Below, in pieces: positions 1 through 11,492 of a stretch of DNA of 64,000 nucleotides. Both the position numbers and the translations under genes were made by a program. Below the pieces are notes generated by a model. That model searched no databases. It had not been told where the DNA came from and saw only the letters and a program-made list of their open reading frames with translations. Numbering within the stretch: position 1 is the first letter of the stretch; every line of letters starts with the position of its first letter. Origin of the DNA: Schistosoma mansoni (taxonomy: Eukaryota > Platyhelminthes > Trematoda > Strigeidida > Schistosomatidae); contig NC_031495.1 of the NCBI RefSeq assembly GCF_000237925.1, positions 65,144,939 through 65,208,938 of the forward strand, given 5' to 3'.

Positions 1-1200
1 CCGGACAAACACTATCTTAGATTTCAGATTTACATTGTTTATCGAGGATAGTATCCTGATAGCCTGTGTTATTCTTTCTTTATTGAGCTCTTGTGTGTCT
101 GATCTCGTTTTGGACGAGTCGTTTGAAGATTCGGACACTCCTTTCGATATTAGGTTTCATGAGTTGATGGCTTTGTGGGAAAATCTGTATGCCATGTATA
201 TTTTGTTCGTTCTCGGATTCTAAACTCGCTTTCTATGTCCTTTGAGCCGTCCTGATCTATTGGGAAGAAAATAGGAGGGTATATCTGGTCTAAAATCATT
301 TTTATGGTGTTCTATGCATCAAAGTCAAATTACCTTTTGATCTTCAGTAAGACAGAGTAAAAAGGTATAAATTCCCAAAGAATCCTGTGTATGGCTATTC
401 TTTGAATTTTGAATTTGCACAGATATCTGTCTTTCGCACTTCTGAGTTATTTGAGGCCTTCAGCCTCAGAGTAGTTTTCAAGTTAAGATCTCACCAAGCT
501 TGTATATACCATTATAATCATACTTCTACCAACTTGGGAAATATTCATCTTAAAGCCCATATTCTTCCGAACCCCTTGTCTCACACATGTCAGTGGACCA
601 TATTCTTGTTGTTGGGGATCACTGTTACCCCTAGATTATTGTAAGATGGGACGGACATCTCCCCAATACTATAGTTACTCACCTTTGTATCGACTATGCA
701 TGTAGACGCTTGGCCGGCTCAACAAGTATCAACCACAGTTTAGACCAGCTAAATGAGACGCCTAGATCGGTCTTCAGTACACATACATCTGGATTCCCCG
801 TTACTTTTCACCAGGTTTTGGTGTTTTCTACATAAAATAGTATTATGGGCATCAAGATATTCAGAAGTTCATTTAAATACGGTAAGAAAAGTAAAGAAAC
901 TTGAACTGAACCTTGTGTTACTTCATTCCTGTTTTCTGTCGTCGACCTATCGGAAAGTTATTGATCCTCAGATTTGTCAGCGCTACAAGGAGTCTTCTAC
1001 GCTTTACATCAATAAAATACTTTTCCGAACTGAGTTCTAACAACGTTCATTGGTTTTCTATTGTAGTTCCTTAGCTTCTAATTCTCTTTGTTTGCCGCGG
1101 TTTCCATAATTGTTCCTCTAATTCTCATCAATAGGCCATTGGAATAGGTAGGGTGTAAGCGAAATATAGATTGGACTAAAGCACGTTCTGTTCGAGATTG
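1..1200. other. Unrecognised stretch, no supportable gene
   Basis: Three short open frames lie here on the plus strand (from 35, 387 and 753) but none shows a domain, a splice context or codon use like the real exons of this window. The stretch is less AT-rich than the surrounding introns and runs directly into an LTR-like segment at 1201, so it may be the worn inner part of an old retroelement. I cannot name it. Confidence 0.3.
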
Positions 1201-1464
1201 TGTTGGTGCACGCGGATTATCTATTTTTTATCCAATCAGCGCTAGTGGATACGTGGAGAAGACTCTAGAATCTTCTTATGTAAAAACCATAAATATACTA
1301 ACGTTTTTCTTATTGTGCTTCCTCCTCCCATCTACCCTTGTTATTTGGAATATAATTTCGTTCTTGTCCAACTGCGTTTTGATTTGAGGACTTGTCGAGT
1401 GAAGTAGTGTCCAAGAAGACTAAGCAATAGGAATAGCTTGGTCGTAATAAGAGAAATTATAACA
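1201..1464 (+). repeat. Possible worn LTR-like segment
   Basis: The segment opens with TGTTGG and closes with ATAACA, holds an ATCCAATCA box near 1230 and an ATAAATATA TATA-like box near 1291, which is the layout of a long terminal repeat. No second copy is visible in the window, no target duplication is clear, and no adjoining retroviral-type coding region was recognised. If it is an LTR remnant it is old and broken. It could equally be chance. Confidence 0.2.
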
Positions 1465-1889
1465 GAAAAATAAATGGAGTACTTAGTAAATCGCTTGAGG
1501 ACGTAAGAGGAGGTCATATTGATTTAACGAATAACTTTCAGTACTATTATATGTTACATAGCTTACAGGGAGCTATCAGTATCATATACTAATGTGCATT
1601 CTGCTATATTTGCATAATTGGCTTGAGAATCTTTTTATATCGACGAATTATTTGAATATTGAAAGCAATGTTTTATTGCAAGCCAGATTCAATCTTTTTA
1701 ACTACTTAATACTCAAAATACGCCTGAAGTTTTAAAATATTATTTACAAGATAGTTCTATGAAACCATCATATTTGCTTTAAATGATAGATCATGTAGGC
1801 TGAAAGCAAACACATTAATGGGGCATTTGGTATCACTTCTCAGTTTGCGCAACGAATTTTCAACTGGCTGATTTAGCTATCAATAAGGA

Positions 1890-2052
1890 CTTAGTAGCTA
1901 AGCGGATAACGCGATGGTGTTTGAAGCGAACGGTACTGGATTCGAGTCACGGGGCGGAAATCAACACTGCGATGCAGGTACATCCAGCTGACGAGTCCCA
2001 AATAGGACGAAACACGAGTTCTAGATTCCACTGCTGGACTCTATCCATCTTA
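1890..2052 (+). repeat. Sm-alpha-like hammerhead retroposon, partial
   Basis: A tRNA-like segment (AGCGGATAACGCGATGG, then a B box GATTCGAGTC near 1940) is followed by a hammerhead motif at about 1982-2028: CTGACGA core, stem II GTCC/GGAC around CAAATA, then GAAAC. Stem I is ATCCAG against CTAGAT, with one mismatch, and the cleavage triplet reads GTT rather than GTC. It stops at about 2052 where a family A repeat begins, so the two insertions abut or one entered the other. This family is known in schistosomes as Sm-alpha. Confidence 0.75.
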
Positions 2053-2592
2053 GTCCCCGAATTTCCTGGTACGGCCGAGAGTGGGGAGAGTTAGCTCTCC
2101 CACTCAAAATGCTATCACATGGCTACGTGCATACAACCACTGCCAGGGAAGTCCTACTCACTACCTTCTTGCGGCATTACTGTTGTTTACGAAAGTAAGA
2201 GGACGAAAAGCGAATATCCGGTGCTTTTACCTGATTGGTGGACACGGAGAGTTCACCTAGGGGAGTTGGAAAACTCTGATTCCAAACCAATGGTACACAT
2301 GGGCTTCAGGATCCTGAGGGAACAAATGGCGTATGAACCAACAACTAGCCACCGGCTACCATGGGACTGCTTCTCCTGACGTTGCTCGACTGTCTTGTGG
2401 ATTAGACCTTTAGGTCGAAGGCTCCCTCTGGGTGTGGCCCCCTAGGAAAACCACCTGTCTTGGTTTGGGCACCCGGGCAGTACCATAGCCCTCACACAAA
2501 TCAATGACAACCGCATTGGCCTCTTTGTTATTGTGTGGCCCATATGTATTCATTTCCCCCTTGTACCAATGTTTGTGTTCAAATAAATAAAT
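2053..2592 (+). repeat. Family A retroposon, near full length
   Basis: Begins with a diverged form of the family A start (CCTGGTACGGCCGAGAGTGG follows) and ends in TTCAAATAAATAAATAA. It aligns by eye over its whole length with the copies at 14775, 20186, 28779 and 39536. It has no convincing protein; the short open frame at 2119-2379 is interrupted in other copies. The AAAT-type tail matches the tail of the LINE at 33813-34214. Confidence 0.8.
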
Positions 2593-3222
2593 AACTATCA
2601 ATTATCTTATCTCTGCAACATTATATGAAGATGAGTTCTTAATCGTTAAGTTATCCTCAAATTATGTTAGTCTTTTTGCGAATTGTGTTCGAGTTATGGA
2701 ACCTCTACAGTTATAACCCTGTTTTTGAACTATGGTTTCAATACTAAGGATTTTAACAAGGTTACGACTTATTTTAGTACAGGGTACCATTCTCAGTTGT
2801 TACTCAAAGACTGGTGGGTGCCTGAGTGGGAGCTTTAAAGTCTCATTTTGATTCAGCCACGTTCAGTGGGCTATTTTCATGAGCTATAGCCTTCACGACT
2901 TTCAACTGGTTATGTTGAACCATATATTAAGGTGACTAGTTCCCGGTGTATAAAATTTGACACATTTCGCTGGATTTTATTAGTATGGATTATTCTTGGC
3001 TTCAGGAGTAAATGCCCAGTCAGATATTAATAATTATTAATAACTTATACAGGAGGTCTATGAAATTCAACATAATTCAGGAATATAAATTTGTCGAGTT
3101 TCCGGTTGTTCAGAATGTTGAAGCAAAATCATGATGAGAATACAGCATACATTCTACTAAAAGCTGCACGACAATTTGGTAAACAATCCTTCATTAGTTG
3201 TATGATACTCATAGATTTATAC
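2593..3222. other. AT-rich spacer 3' of the histone H1 gene
   Basis: Nothing recognisable. No stem-loop of the replication-dependent histone type (GGCTCTTTTCAGAGCC-like) is evident just beyond the H1 stop on the minus strand, which suggests, but does not prove, a polyadenylated H1 transcript. Confidence 0.4.
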
Positions 3223-3581
3223 TTAACCAGCAGAAGGCACTTTAGTTTTCGGTTTAGCAACCTTGGGTTTGACGTCAACAACTTTTTTTCGGCTACTTTG
3301 AAGCTACCAGATGCACCCTTTCCCTTATTTCCAACTCGTATAAGAGCACCTTTCTCAACACCATGCACAATGCCACGGCGGATATGTGCTGCCTGCTTTT
3401 CGACATCAAACTTGTAATTCGCGGCTATGTATTTCTTGATGGTAGCGAGTGAGCTGCCCTTACGATCCTTAACTGCCAAAATTGCCGCTGTAATCATGTT
3501 GATTACTGGTGAGTGACTAGCTGGCGTCTTGGGTTTCGACGACTTAGGCTTCTTCATCGGGACAGCCACTGTAGTGCTCAT
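3223..3581 (-). CDS. Linker histone H1 (one frame slip near the C-terminus)
   Basis: Linker histone that binds nucleosome entry/exit DNA and compacts chromatin. The protein starts at the ATG at 3581; an in-frame TTG just upstream is not a likely eukaryotic start. It has a Lys/Ser/Pro-rich N-tail (MKKPKSSKPKTP), then an H15 winged-helix domain at about residues 25-97 (SHSPVINMITAAI, LATIKKYIAANY, ALIRVGNKGKGASGSFKV). After SGSFKVAEKK the literal frame runs into non-histone sequence to 3129, whereas the neighbouring frame reads a typical H1 tail (VVDVKPKVAKPKTKVPSAG) and stops at 3223-3225. The switch falls in a run of seven A on the coding strand (T run near 3284-3290); eight would restore the frame. 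No intron. The whole product would be about 119 residues, short for H1. It is either an assembly homopolymer error or a recently damaged copy. Divergent from the LIM gene to its right. Confidence 0.85.
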
Positions 3582-6063
3582 GACCAATCCTGCAGTCTAA
3601 CTTGCCACACGGAAACGAGATTTATGCTATGCCAGTGGAAATATTCGTATTTCAACCACTAGTTCGTTGATTCGAAACCCTCTCCACCTACTTCAGTTTG
3701 TTCGCCGGAGTAGTATCACTAGACCTAATATCTAAAGTGTGACCTCAAGCTAAGCATAACAATTCGTACTCGGTAAACAAGTCACATTACAGTTAAATTT
3801 ATTGATTATTTCAGCATGAGTCACTCCAGAGTATGATGCTGTGGGAATAGGGTTATATAAAACTATCTTTGTAGCTATTCATCTGCAAACAATTAGAGCA
3901 TTTCATCCTGCAAAAAGAACATTATGACGAAATAATTTTGTGGCCGACTTCAAATTAATCATGATGTACTGCATCAAATTCCAGATCTACAGTGGAAAAT
4001 CAATCGTATGTTAATGTTGAAATGAAGCGACTTTGTACCTCATGTTAATTTTATGATATACACTATGTTAGCAGAATCTAGATCCACATTAGCGATAATT
4101 CTTTGTCTAGATGTTTAGCAGCAATATCTTATCAACCAGCTCTCATTATCAAATTTTCAACCAAAGTGAAAACATTCTGATAATTTAGGTGGTGAAAATG
4201 CTTGATATCAACCAAGTGACTTTCTTTCTGGCTTATCTAATGAAGTTCTATTGGTAATTAAAATGGTTTAACGTGAAAGTTTCCCTGTTAATTGGCATTA
4301 ATTATCTTCTGTTTTCTGCTAAAGTATCCACTCTACATAAGCATATTAACTGGTTGAGCTCTAATGTTTTATCTCAGTACCTTATGGCACTGAGGACCAA
4401 ATAAACAGATCTTCACACTTCGTTGGAGTCATTAGTACAAATCATGCAAACCGTTACTCTGTTAGGGAAAAACTTTGTTGCTGAGATATTGAGCGATGGA
4501 TTATTGATCTGAGTTTTGTGGATTGATATTATGTACTTGAGTCTTTTATGGGTCTTACAAGTAACTGAAACTGAAGTGGGGGGTATATCCATTTTGTTAC
4601 GGCTACTGAGACTATTAACTTACAGCAATCATACTATATAGGGCAGTTAAAAACTGTGAGATAATAAGTGAAAGGTGTCTAGACACTGCATGTGTGTACT
4701 TATCTATATACTCGTCCGTCCTAATAATTTATTTATGATTGAATGTAAAGAGTAACCTTTTGAACACAAGTCAGAATACAGATATGTACATAGTGTTGTA
4801 TTGTCAGTTGCCTTCTTGATATTGAGTTTGTTTTCCACTGTGAACAAGAAAATAATTTCTAACGTATGTGGAGGTAGATTACTTACCGTAGTAAATAAAA
4901 ATTGGCAATACACTCGAAAGAATCGTATGAATAAATGTATATTCTAGTAAATATGGAGATATTTTCATCTCAGTGGTGCACAAAACTATAGTAACAATTT
5001 CATAGAAATCTAATTTATGGAAGTAGACCTTTTATAAACGATATAAATGTACCAAACCGTTTATTAAATTGACGCTGGAGATTTCAGTACCTTGTTTACT
5101 GAGTGGTAGCTAAGGGCTTAAAATAACCAAACTAGAACACTACTCGGTCTATATACTTAAGTCATCTCATTATTATTCTTACCTGAGTGCACAAACCTAA
5201 TGTTGGTTAACACGCTGCTTCTATTCAAATTTTGCAAACGCAATTTATATCTAGTGATTTAAGACTTTGTTTGGCTGTAATTAATTAGTAGCCTTACTAG
5301 TGGTGTTTGAAAGATTAATGTTATCTGGAATGTTAAGTATAGAAGTATCGCGTGACTTTAGCCAGATCTGATTGTTTCAGCCATAATTTTGGCTTGTAAA
5401 TGTTTCAATACTAGGTTAGATTAGAACTGCTTGTTATTATTTTAGCAATGATGTAACTAGTTTATTAAGTACATGTTCATGAACTCGATTTCGAGGCACA
5501 TTTTTGTGCGAAGATTACTAGTATCACCTCACTGCCCAAATAAATCTAGAGTAAGCGGGACTCAAATCTGCGACCTAGTGGTTGAAGGATGAAGGCTAAA
5601 ATTACTGAACCACCGCTTCAATATCCAGTTATATAGGGTTTTTATTGATAATGTCTAACTAGTTTGGCAAGCAAAACTGTATCATAAATAAATCAATTTA
5701 CACTTCTGTGGAGATAGTTGTGTCGAGCACACCACTGGGTAACTTAGGGATTTACTTGGCACATTCCTCCTTTTTTTTGACAAAAGTCAAGTAAACTTAA
5801 TGATCAATGTTATCGATCAAACTTTGTATTCACTACTTAATCTGTTAACTACAGTTATCTGGGTTTCGTACTTATTGACAAAATATCATTTGTTGTTTGA
5901 ATAACTCACTACCATTTGTTTGATTGTGAAGTTGAATTAACTTTATTAGTCAATATTTATAACAATCTTTTAATCATGATTTTCTCATTACAACAAATTA
6001 GTTGGTTTTTGTGAGGCCTAGTCAAGCACATTGTAAACAGCTTAGAAATTTACATAAGTTATA
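3582..6063. other. Intergenic DNA, nothing firm
   Basis: AT-rich DNA between the H1 gene (minus strand) and the LIM gene (plus strand). The only faint signal is a tRNA-like B-box remnant on the minus strand near 5550-5625 (GGACTCAAATCTGCGACC read on plus), probably a worn SINE. The promoters and first exons of the two divergent genes should lie here or nearby, but I could not place them. Confidence 0.4.
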
Positions 6064-6068
6064 TTGTT

Positions 6069-6199
6069 GCTTCGGTCTGGGTACCCGGGCAGTATCATAG
6101 CCCTTACACAATTAGATGAAATGACATTTTTTTGTGTGGCGCTTATATATCTGGTGCCCCCTTGTACCAATATTTATGTGTTTAAATAAATAAATAAAT
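6069..6199 (+). repeat. Family A retroposon, 3' end only
   Basis: Matches only the last 130 bp of family A: GGTACCCGGGCAGTATCATAG, then CTTGTACCAATATTTATGTG and a TTTAAATAAATAAATAAA tail. 5' truncation is the usual outcome of LINE-type target-primed reverse transcription. Confidence 0.75.
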
Positions 6200-6729
6200 G
6201 ATGAAGTGTACAGTCATTTTGCATAACTCTAATTCTTTCCAAAGATAATCATAAAATCAAATTAAAAAGTGTGTAACATAACAAACGAGTAGCAAGATTT
6301 TTTTTTCAACTAAGTAGAAATAAGGTGAAGTATGGAAAAGTCTCGATTTCTTTATTTTACTGATTGATAAACACATGAATCTTACTTTCAAAGGCCATCC
6401 ATGGACATTGTTCCACTATTACAATTACTACTACTAATATTAGTAATAATAATTCATTTCAAATCTATACCCAACTAACTGTAACTAACTTTTCATTTAT
6501 CTCACTATAAAAATCTCTAACTTTCATAAAATGTTTATAATTATAAAACTTCGGTTGTATTATTATTATCCATTTACTTTTAGTCCGGTTACCATAGTAA
6601 CCATGTTTTATATTATTTTGATGAGTATTGAGTAATTAGTTATAGTGTTCTTCTTATTGATTTAACTGGTTATAAATTCCCTTTAAAAAATATTTCCTCT
6701 TTATTATTTCGATCTTTGTTTTATTGTAG

Positions 6730-6825
6730 TTAAAGTTTATTGTACGGTATGTCATAAACGATGTAAAGGTGATGTATTGAAAATTGAACAACAATTTGTT
6801 CATTATAAATGTTTTCAATGTATCA
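6730..6825 (+). CDS. LIM protein exon (LIM domain 1, first zinc finger)
   Basis: Exon of an actin-binding-LIM type protein; such proteins link actin filaments to signalling in neurons and muscle. It reads KVYCTVCHKRCKGDVLKIEQ then QFVHYKCFQCI, giving the first finger of a LIM domain (C-x2-C-x16-H-x2-C) and the start of the second. Acceptor TTTTATTGTAG ends at 6729 and donor ATCA/GTAAGT begins at 6826; the exon enters with two bases of a split codon and leaves with one. It joins in phase, across a 51-bp intron, to 6877. Resemblance is to LIM1 of ABLIM (GEVLRVQ, HIKCF). The exon encoding the N-terminus and start codon was not found; an ATG with a hydrophobic run near 6402 is open only to a stop before this exon. 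Confidence 0.8.
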
Positions 6826-6876
6826 GTAAGTTCAATTGGAAACAAATATATATATAACCCTATTTCTTTTGAATAG
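6826..6876 (+). other. 51-bp micro-intron
   Basis: GTAAGT donor at 6826 and TTTGAATAG acceptor ending at 6876. Very short introns near gene 5' ends are a known schistosome feature. Removing it joins FQCI-K-CCKNL in phase inside the second zinc finger of a LIM domain, which is good internal evidence that the intron is real. Confidence 0.8.
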
Positions 6877-7060
6877 AATGTTGTAAAAATTTAAAACAAG
6901 GTGGATTCTTTGTTAAAGATCAAAATTTCTATTGTCCAAATGATTATCAAACACAATTTGGTGTAAGATGTGAAACGTGTCAGGGTTATGTAGAAGGTGA
7001 AGTTGTTACAGTATTGGGGAAAACTTTTCATACTCATTGTTTTCGTTGTACAACATGCAG
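6877..7060 (+). CDS. LIM protein exon (end of LIM1, start of LIM2)
   Basis: Continues the LIM domain: CCKNLKQGGFFVKDQNFYCP completes LIM1 with a C-x2-D zinc site, and VRCETCQGYVEGEVV followed by TVLGKTFHTHCFRCTTC gives most of LIM2 (C-x2-C-x16-H-x2-C-x2-C-x2-C). The pair of LIM domains, the GGFF motif and EGEVV-x-x-LGKT are characteristic of ABLIM/UNC-115 proteins. Acceptor ends at 6876; the exon ends TGC AG before GTTTGT at 7061, leaving two bases of an Arg codon completed by the A at 9612. Length is 184 nt. LIM domains bind zinc and mediate protein contacts at the actin cytoskeleton. Confidence 0.88.
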
Positions 7061-7539
7061 GTTTGTTTCATATTTCATTAATATTAATGCATAAACCCTC
7101 TTTATTGTTTTTGATACAAACGCTCAATCGGTGATTGTTTTGTTTTTCAACTAGACATCATTGTCAGTGAAGTATGTATGGAAACTGATTTCATGTGTAG
7201 TATTCTTTGACCACCTAGTCGTAATGTGAAGCGATTATAGAGTAAAGCTTGGTTCATTTCCCTTTTATTTCATACAACCATTAACCAGAAATACAGCAGT
7301 ATAATTTTAATAAAATTTTCGGAGAATTCTTATTGAATACAATCTTTTCATTCATTTTTATCATATGTATAAGTTGCAGATGTTAACAAAACTAGACCTT
7401 TCAGCTTACAGTCTTTCTGCAATTCAATATCCAACTAACATTGGATGAAAAGATAAACCCAGGATACGTTTGTGACAATAATTGTCAAGAATAAATTAAA
7501 ATTGTTATTGTTGAGCTGATGAACCGATAAACTTAAGAC

Positions 7540-7830
7540 CGCCTTTGAAAACATGGAAGCACTGGATGGCTGTTTCGTTCTCCTATAAGACTCCTCGGCA
7601 GACGCATCCACGACACTGCTCTCGGGATTAGAACCCAGGACCGTTGATCTCGCGCAAACGCTTAATTTATAGACCACTGAACCGGCATTCAACGATGTTA
7701 ATGTCTAATCTCAATCAATCCACGATATTACGCAACCATCTTTCAGTGTCTTTGATGGGTAACTGCTTTACACCCTATGCGGTTGCACTCCACTGGCCCA
7801 CATCACTGTAGTGTTGTTTAGTGACTGTTT
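7540..7830 (-). repeat. Family B hammerhead retroposon, worn
   Basis: On the minus strand the tRNA-like part is still visible (ACTGAACCGG and the B-box complement near 7626-7640 on plus), followed by a diverged hammerhead region near 7549-7605 where the core has become CCGAGGA and stem II has drifted. Beyond it lies the family B body (AATCAATCCACGATATTACG, CACTCCACTGGCCCA). The divergence marks it as an old copy. Confidence 0.65.
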
Positions 7831-8284
7831 TCATCAGTAGGAAGTTAAAACAGCAGTGTAAAAACAGTCTGTCGTTCTTACGAACAGTTCACGACGGCGA
7901 TATATGGTCATACTTTTGCTTCCAAGTTTGAAGAAATAATAATAAGTTTCTTATCATTTTATTTGTTGTCATGAAATGGAGCTTGTCGTCTTGCAGAACA
8001 AGTGATTATAGTGGGAGGCATTTATATTTGGCATGTATACCATCATTATCTGATCTACTCAATTGATATACTAGCTTCTTTATCCCCACTATATCATGCT
8101 AGATCGGTAGGTATCAAGTCAACTAGCTTTTAAGTAGTTGCAACCAGTGTAACTATCTTTGTGCATTGGAAAAGACTAAACTCTACTTTTCTAAGAGAAT
8201 TAATCCATTTGACTTAAAAACTATGGAATACTACATCTTATATCTGATAAACTTATCAATACAATTGTAATTTATATAGTAGAA

Positions 8285-8440
8285 TGACTTTTCTGAAGAG
8301 CCATTAGAGACCAGAAAGCGTCTGGCACCTGTTTCATTCTCATCAGTGCTCACTACCGGGACCACCGTAAGTCGAACCCAGGACTTTCGAGTCTGGAATC
8401 AAGTCCGTTACCTTCAAACTACCAATCGACATCCAATTGT
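8285..8440 (-). repeat. tRNA-like repeat with collapsed hammerhead core
   Basis: Read on the minus strand: a tRNA-like stretch with B box GGTTCGACTT, then CTGATGA, GAAT and GAAAC in succession. The two conserved hammerhead core strands are present but stem II has shrunk to about four bases. The order promoter-then-ribozyme is that of family B and the Sm-alpha family, so this is probably a distant relative. It looks inactive. Confidence 0.45.
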
Positions 8441-9611
8441 TCACAGATTCTTCCAACTTTTTTCCACTATTATTATTATGAATCAACTTGTTATATCTTA
8501 CTTTTAATCATGATAAGCTAACTACCATCAACACCTGGATAGAATAGGGTGTCTTTTATCTTAAAGTATCTATTACTGAATAACCTGTATGTTTGTCACA
8601 TTTAAACGCAATCATTCTCTAAAGGAAAATTTCACATTTCCAAACTAATTCACGTTATACACTTAAATTAGTATTTCTAACCGCCTAACATGCAGAACGT
8701 AATTTGAAGGCTACAATAGCATTCAAGTCATATGAAAATGCTTGATTTTGTTAAGTATCATAATTTTCGGTTTTAAGATTCAACTGACCAGTAACGCTCT
8801 GGCGCCTTAGTTTTTTGAACCGATTTCCTATCTACTAAATTCGATTTCAGTATAATTCAATAATTCCCCTACGATGCATTATTTTCATGGCTCTAAGCAT
8901 AAAATGATATTATTATTATTTTTATGATTAGTACTATTATTATTGGTTGAAATATTAGAAATACAGCACAGTTGAGGTGATCATCCTACTATTGCCTTGG
9001 GGTCATATTATGGGTATTTTTGATACTACCCAGTTCCTTAAAATGAAGTAGATGAAGCCTGATAAAATCATGTAACTTACTGATTAAAAGCTGAGTGCAT
9101 TAACTACTTGATCATCTCTCCACAACCTTGTCTATATTTACCAAATCATCATTTAAATTGTGACATTTAAAGTAAACAAAATTGTTAGTAATCCAGTTAT
9201 TGCTTGGAAATTCAGGGATAAAAATAGTCTTACTTTAGTGGATCATGAAAACTAATAACTAGTCTCATGACATTATTCTAACTGAGTTAAGGAGGCTGTA
9301 TAAAAAGGTAACTTCATTTTATATCAATATCATTTTTACTGACTTTTATGATCTAAGTATTTTTCACATATGTTGTGTTTATATTTTAAATAAGAACACT
9401 TTTGAAATTGACATTAGATGTTTCGTTTTCAAGTTTTTCCGTTGCAACACCAGTGAACATACTAGATGAAATTATTAATTGTAAGATGTATTTTATGGAA
9501 GTAATTGATGTGAATAGCTTGTTTTAGTGATTGCTTATTTTGTTGGTAATTCTAGTGTGTACTTAAGTGTTTTGCATCATTTTCCGTGTTAAATCTTTGT
9601 TTTTACTTCAG

Positions 9612-10057
9612 ACGTTTATTCAATTCAGGAGAACGAACTACCATAGTGGATGGATCTTATTATTGTATGTCATGTTCATCAAATCTTACAAATGGTGATG
9701 TACTGCATAAAACTGTCGGTAGTAACAACCGTGATGGTAGTGCTGCGGCTGCTACTGTTACTAATGGTTCAAATGGTGTCTGTTCTACTTCATCTTCTCC
9801 ATCATCTAATTCTCCTTCATCAAAGTCAGATCAATTTAATCCATTATCGTTGTCAACATCTGGTCATCAATCACAAACATTACCTACAATAAGAACTTCT
9901 CCTACACCGATACATCATCCAGTTAATCATATTGATGATAGTAACACTCAAAATCATAATCATTATCAACAAAATCTCATTTCTGATGCTAATCTTAAGT
10001 CATTTCCATCTCTTAATGATCAACTTAGTGTACAAATTCATGAAAATGGGTGTTCAA
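9612..10057 (+). CDS. LIM protein exon (end of LIM2, then low-complexity linker)
   Basis: Completes LIM2 as RRLFNSGERTTIVDGSYYC followed by MSC (final C-x2-C), the counterpart of the ABLIM segment after CKRPFPPGDRV. It then runs into a Ser/Asn/His-rich linker (SSSPSSNSPSSKS; HNHYQQN), a common filler in schistosome proteins. Acceptor TTTTACTTCAG ends at 9611. Two donors are possible: GTAAGT at 10058, strong, leaving phase 1; or GTAAAC at 10105, weaker, leaving phase 0. Only the second matches the phase of the next recognised exon at 42409. If the first is used, at least one more exon (perhaps the third LIM domain of the family) lies unrecognised between 10058 and 42408. Confidence 0.85.
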
Positions 10058-11492
10058 GTAAGTTTGCTCTTGAACTTTTAAATCATTCAAAATTGTCTTT
10101 AAAAGTAAACAGGTTTATAATGTTTCCGTCATTAAATTATAAACTTATTCAACAACGGATGGTTATTTTGTCATCACTTTGGATTCCACAGATATCTATA
10201 CGAATAATATACAAAAAGTATCGAGCCGGCTAGCATCAACTCCTATGTTAACGTCATTTTATATGATTAGTATACAAACTAATGTTCCTTTCTGGACTAT
10301 TTTATTTTGCTATGAAGAGCGATCTAATAAAACTGTTTAAGAATTCCTGATTTAACGATATAGATATACATTAGTTTAAGTTTTGGTGGAGTAAAATTAT
10401 TCATTTATATCCTTGATGTAGAATATCGTACAGAATGTAAACATTATATATCCTCGCTTAAAGTTACTTTCTCTAATTCCTGAACACTACAGATATTCTT
10501 ATTGTAATCTCTTTGGATTATCGTTCTTGTGTATGATATAGTCACTTGAACAAACGTGATAGTTGAATATCGTATTGTCACTTTGTCAGAAAGTCTTGAA
10601 CCTAGATTTTCCACTAGTTTTTATTCGTTATCAAGATATATCTAAAGTTTTGACGAAGATATTGATACTTTCTATGAGATTCAAACCCATTTTACTCCTT
10701 GTCAAAATCAAAGACGTTACCACTGAGTTGTTAACTTGAATTAATTAACTGTTCAAGTCATGTGAAAAATAAACATAATATTTGACTATGTCAGCTTATT
10801 CGTTGAATCTATTCACCCTTTATTACTATTGATTAGTTAAGACATGTGATCAGTTAAATATAAATTTTTGGAATACAGTGGGTTCAGTAAGTATTGAGTA
10901 TTTCAGATCCAATATTTGTGTGTAAACTGCGTAATCATAAGAATATAAATTACAGTACTGTTTATAAATGTTTTCCAAAAGGTATACTATGTGAAATAGC
11001 TTTTTTTGGATCAGGCGGGCGTTGTGACTTATTTGTTTATTGAACGTATTCTACACTTGAAAATGAGTTCTTTTTCAAGATTTGATATGGGTTAATCAAG
11101 CATGGCAATATGATTAATCCAGACTTGTTTCATATTAGAATAATAATTGGTTTACTATAAACTCATAGAACTTACTACACTTGTGTACTTGTAACAGGAT
11201 GGAAAGAGAAAAACTGTAGGGCGGTGAAATAAAATTGACTTTGCCGACTGAACATGTAATAGTTTATATTTTGGATTGAATGTTGCAGTTAAAAATTGCT
11301 TAGTCAAACTAATCAACTCATGGTCGGCAGAGTATCGGTTTACTTGCATCCTATTTCCAGCAACTGATTTATAAATTCTCAAATGATACTCCTAGTGAAG
11401 TTTAGAAGAGAGAGTAATATTGCGAGTTGTTTTTTCGCAATAAATACATCTTAATACTTAACACAGAAGTTCACACACAGTCATAATATTTA

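Larger units (their letters stand above)
7061..9611 (+). other. LIM gene intron with worn retroposons
   Basis: About 2.55 kb between two phase-matched LIM2 exons. It holds a worn family B copy (7540-7830, minus) and a hammerhead-core tRNA-like repeat (8285-8440, minus). The rest is AT-rich with a short ATT run near 8911-8935 and no recognised feature. Confidence 0.7.

Noticed and set aside
6402-6480. Signal-peptide-like start (MDIVPLLQLLLLILVIII) for the LIM protein
   Set aside because: The frame stops before the first LIM exon, has no donor in phase, and LIM proteins of this type are cytoplasmic.
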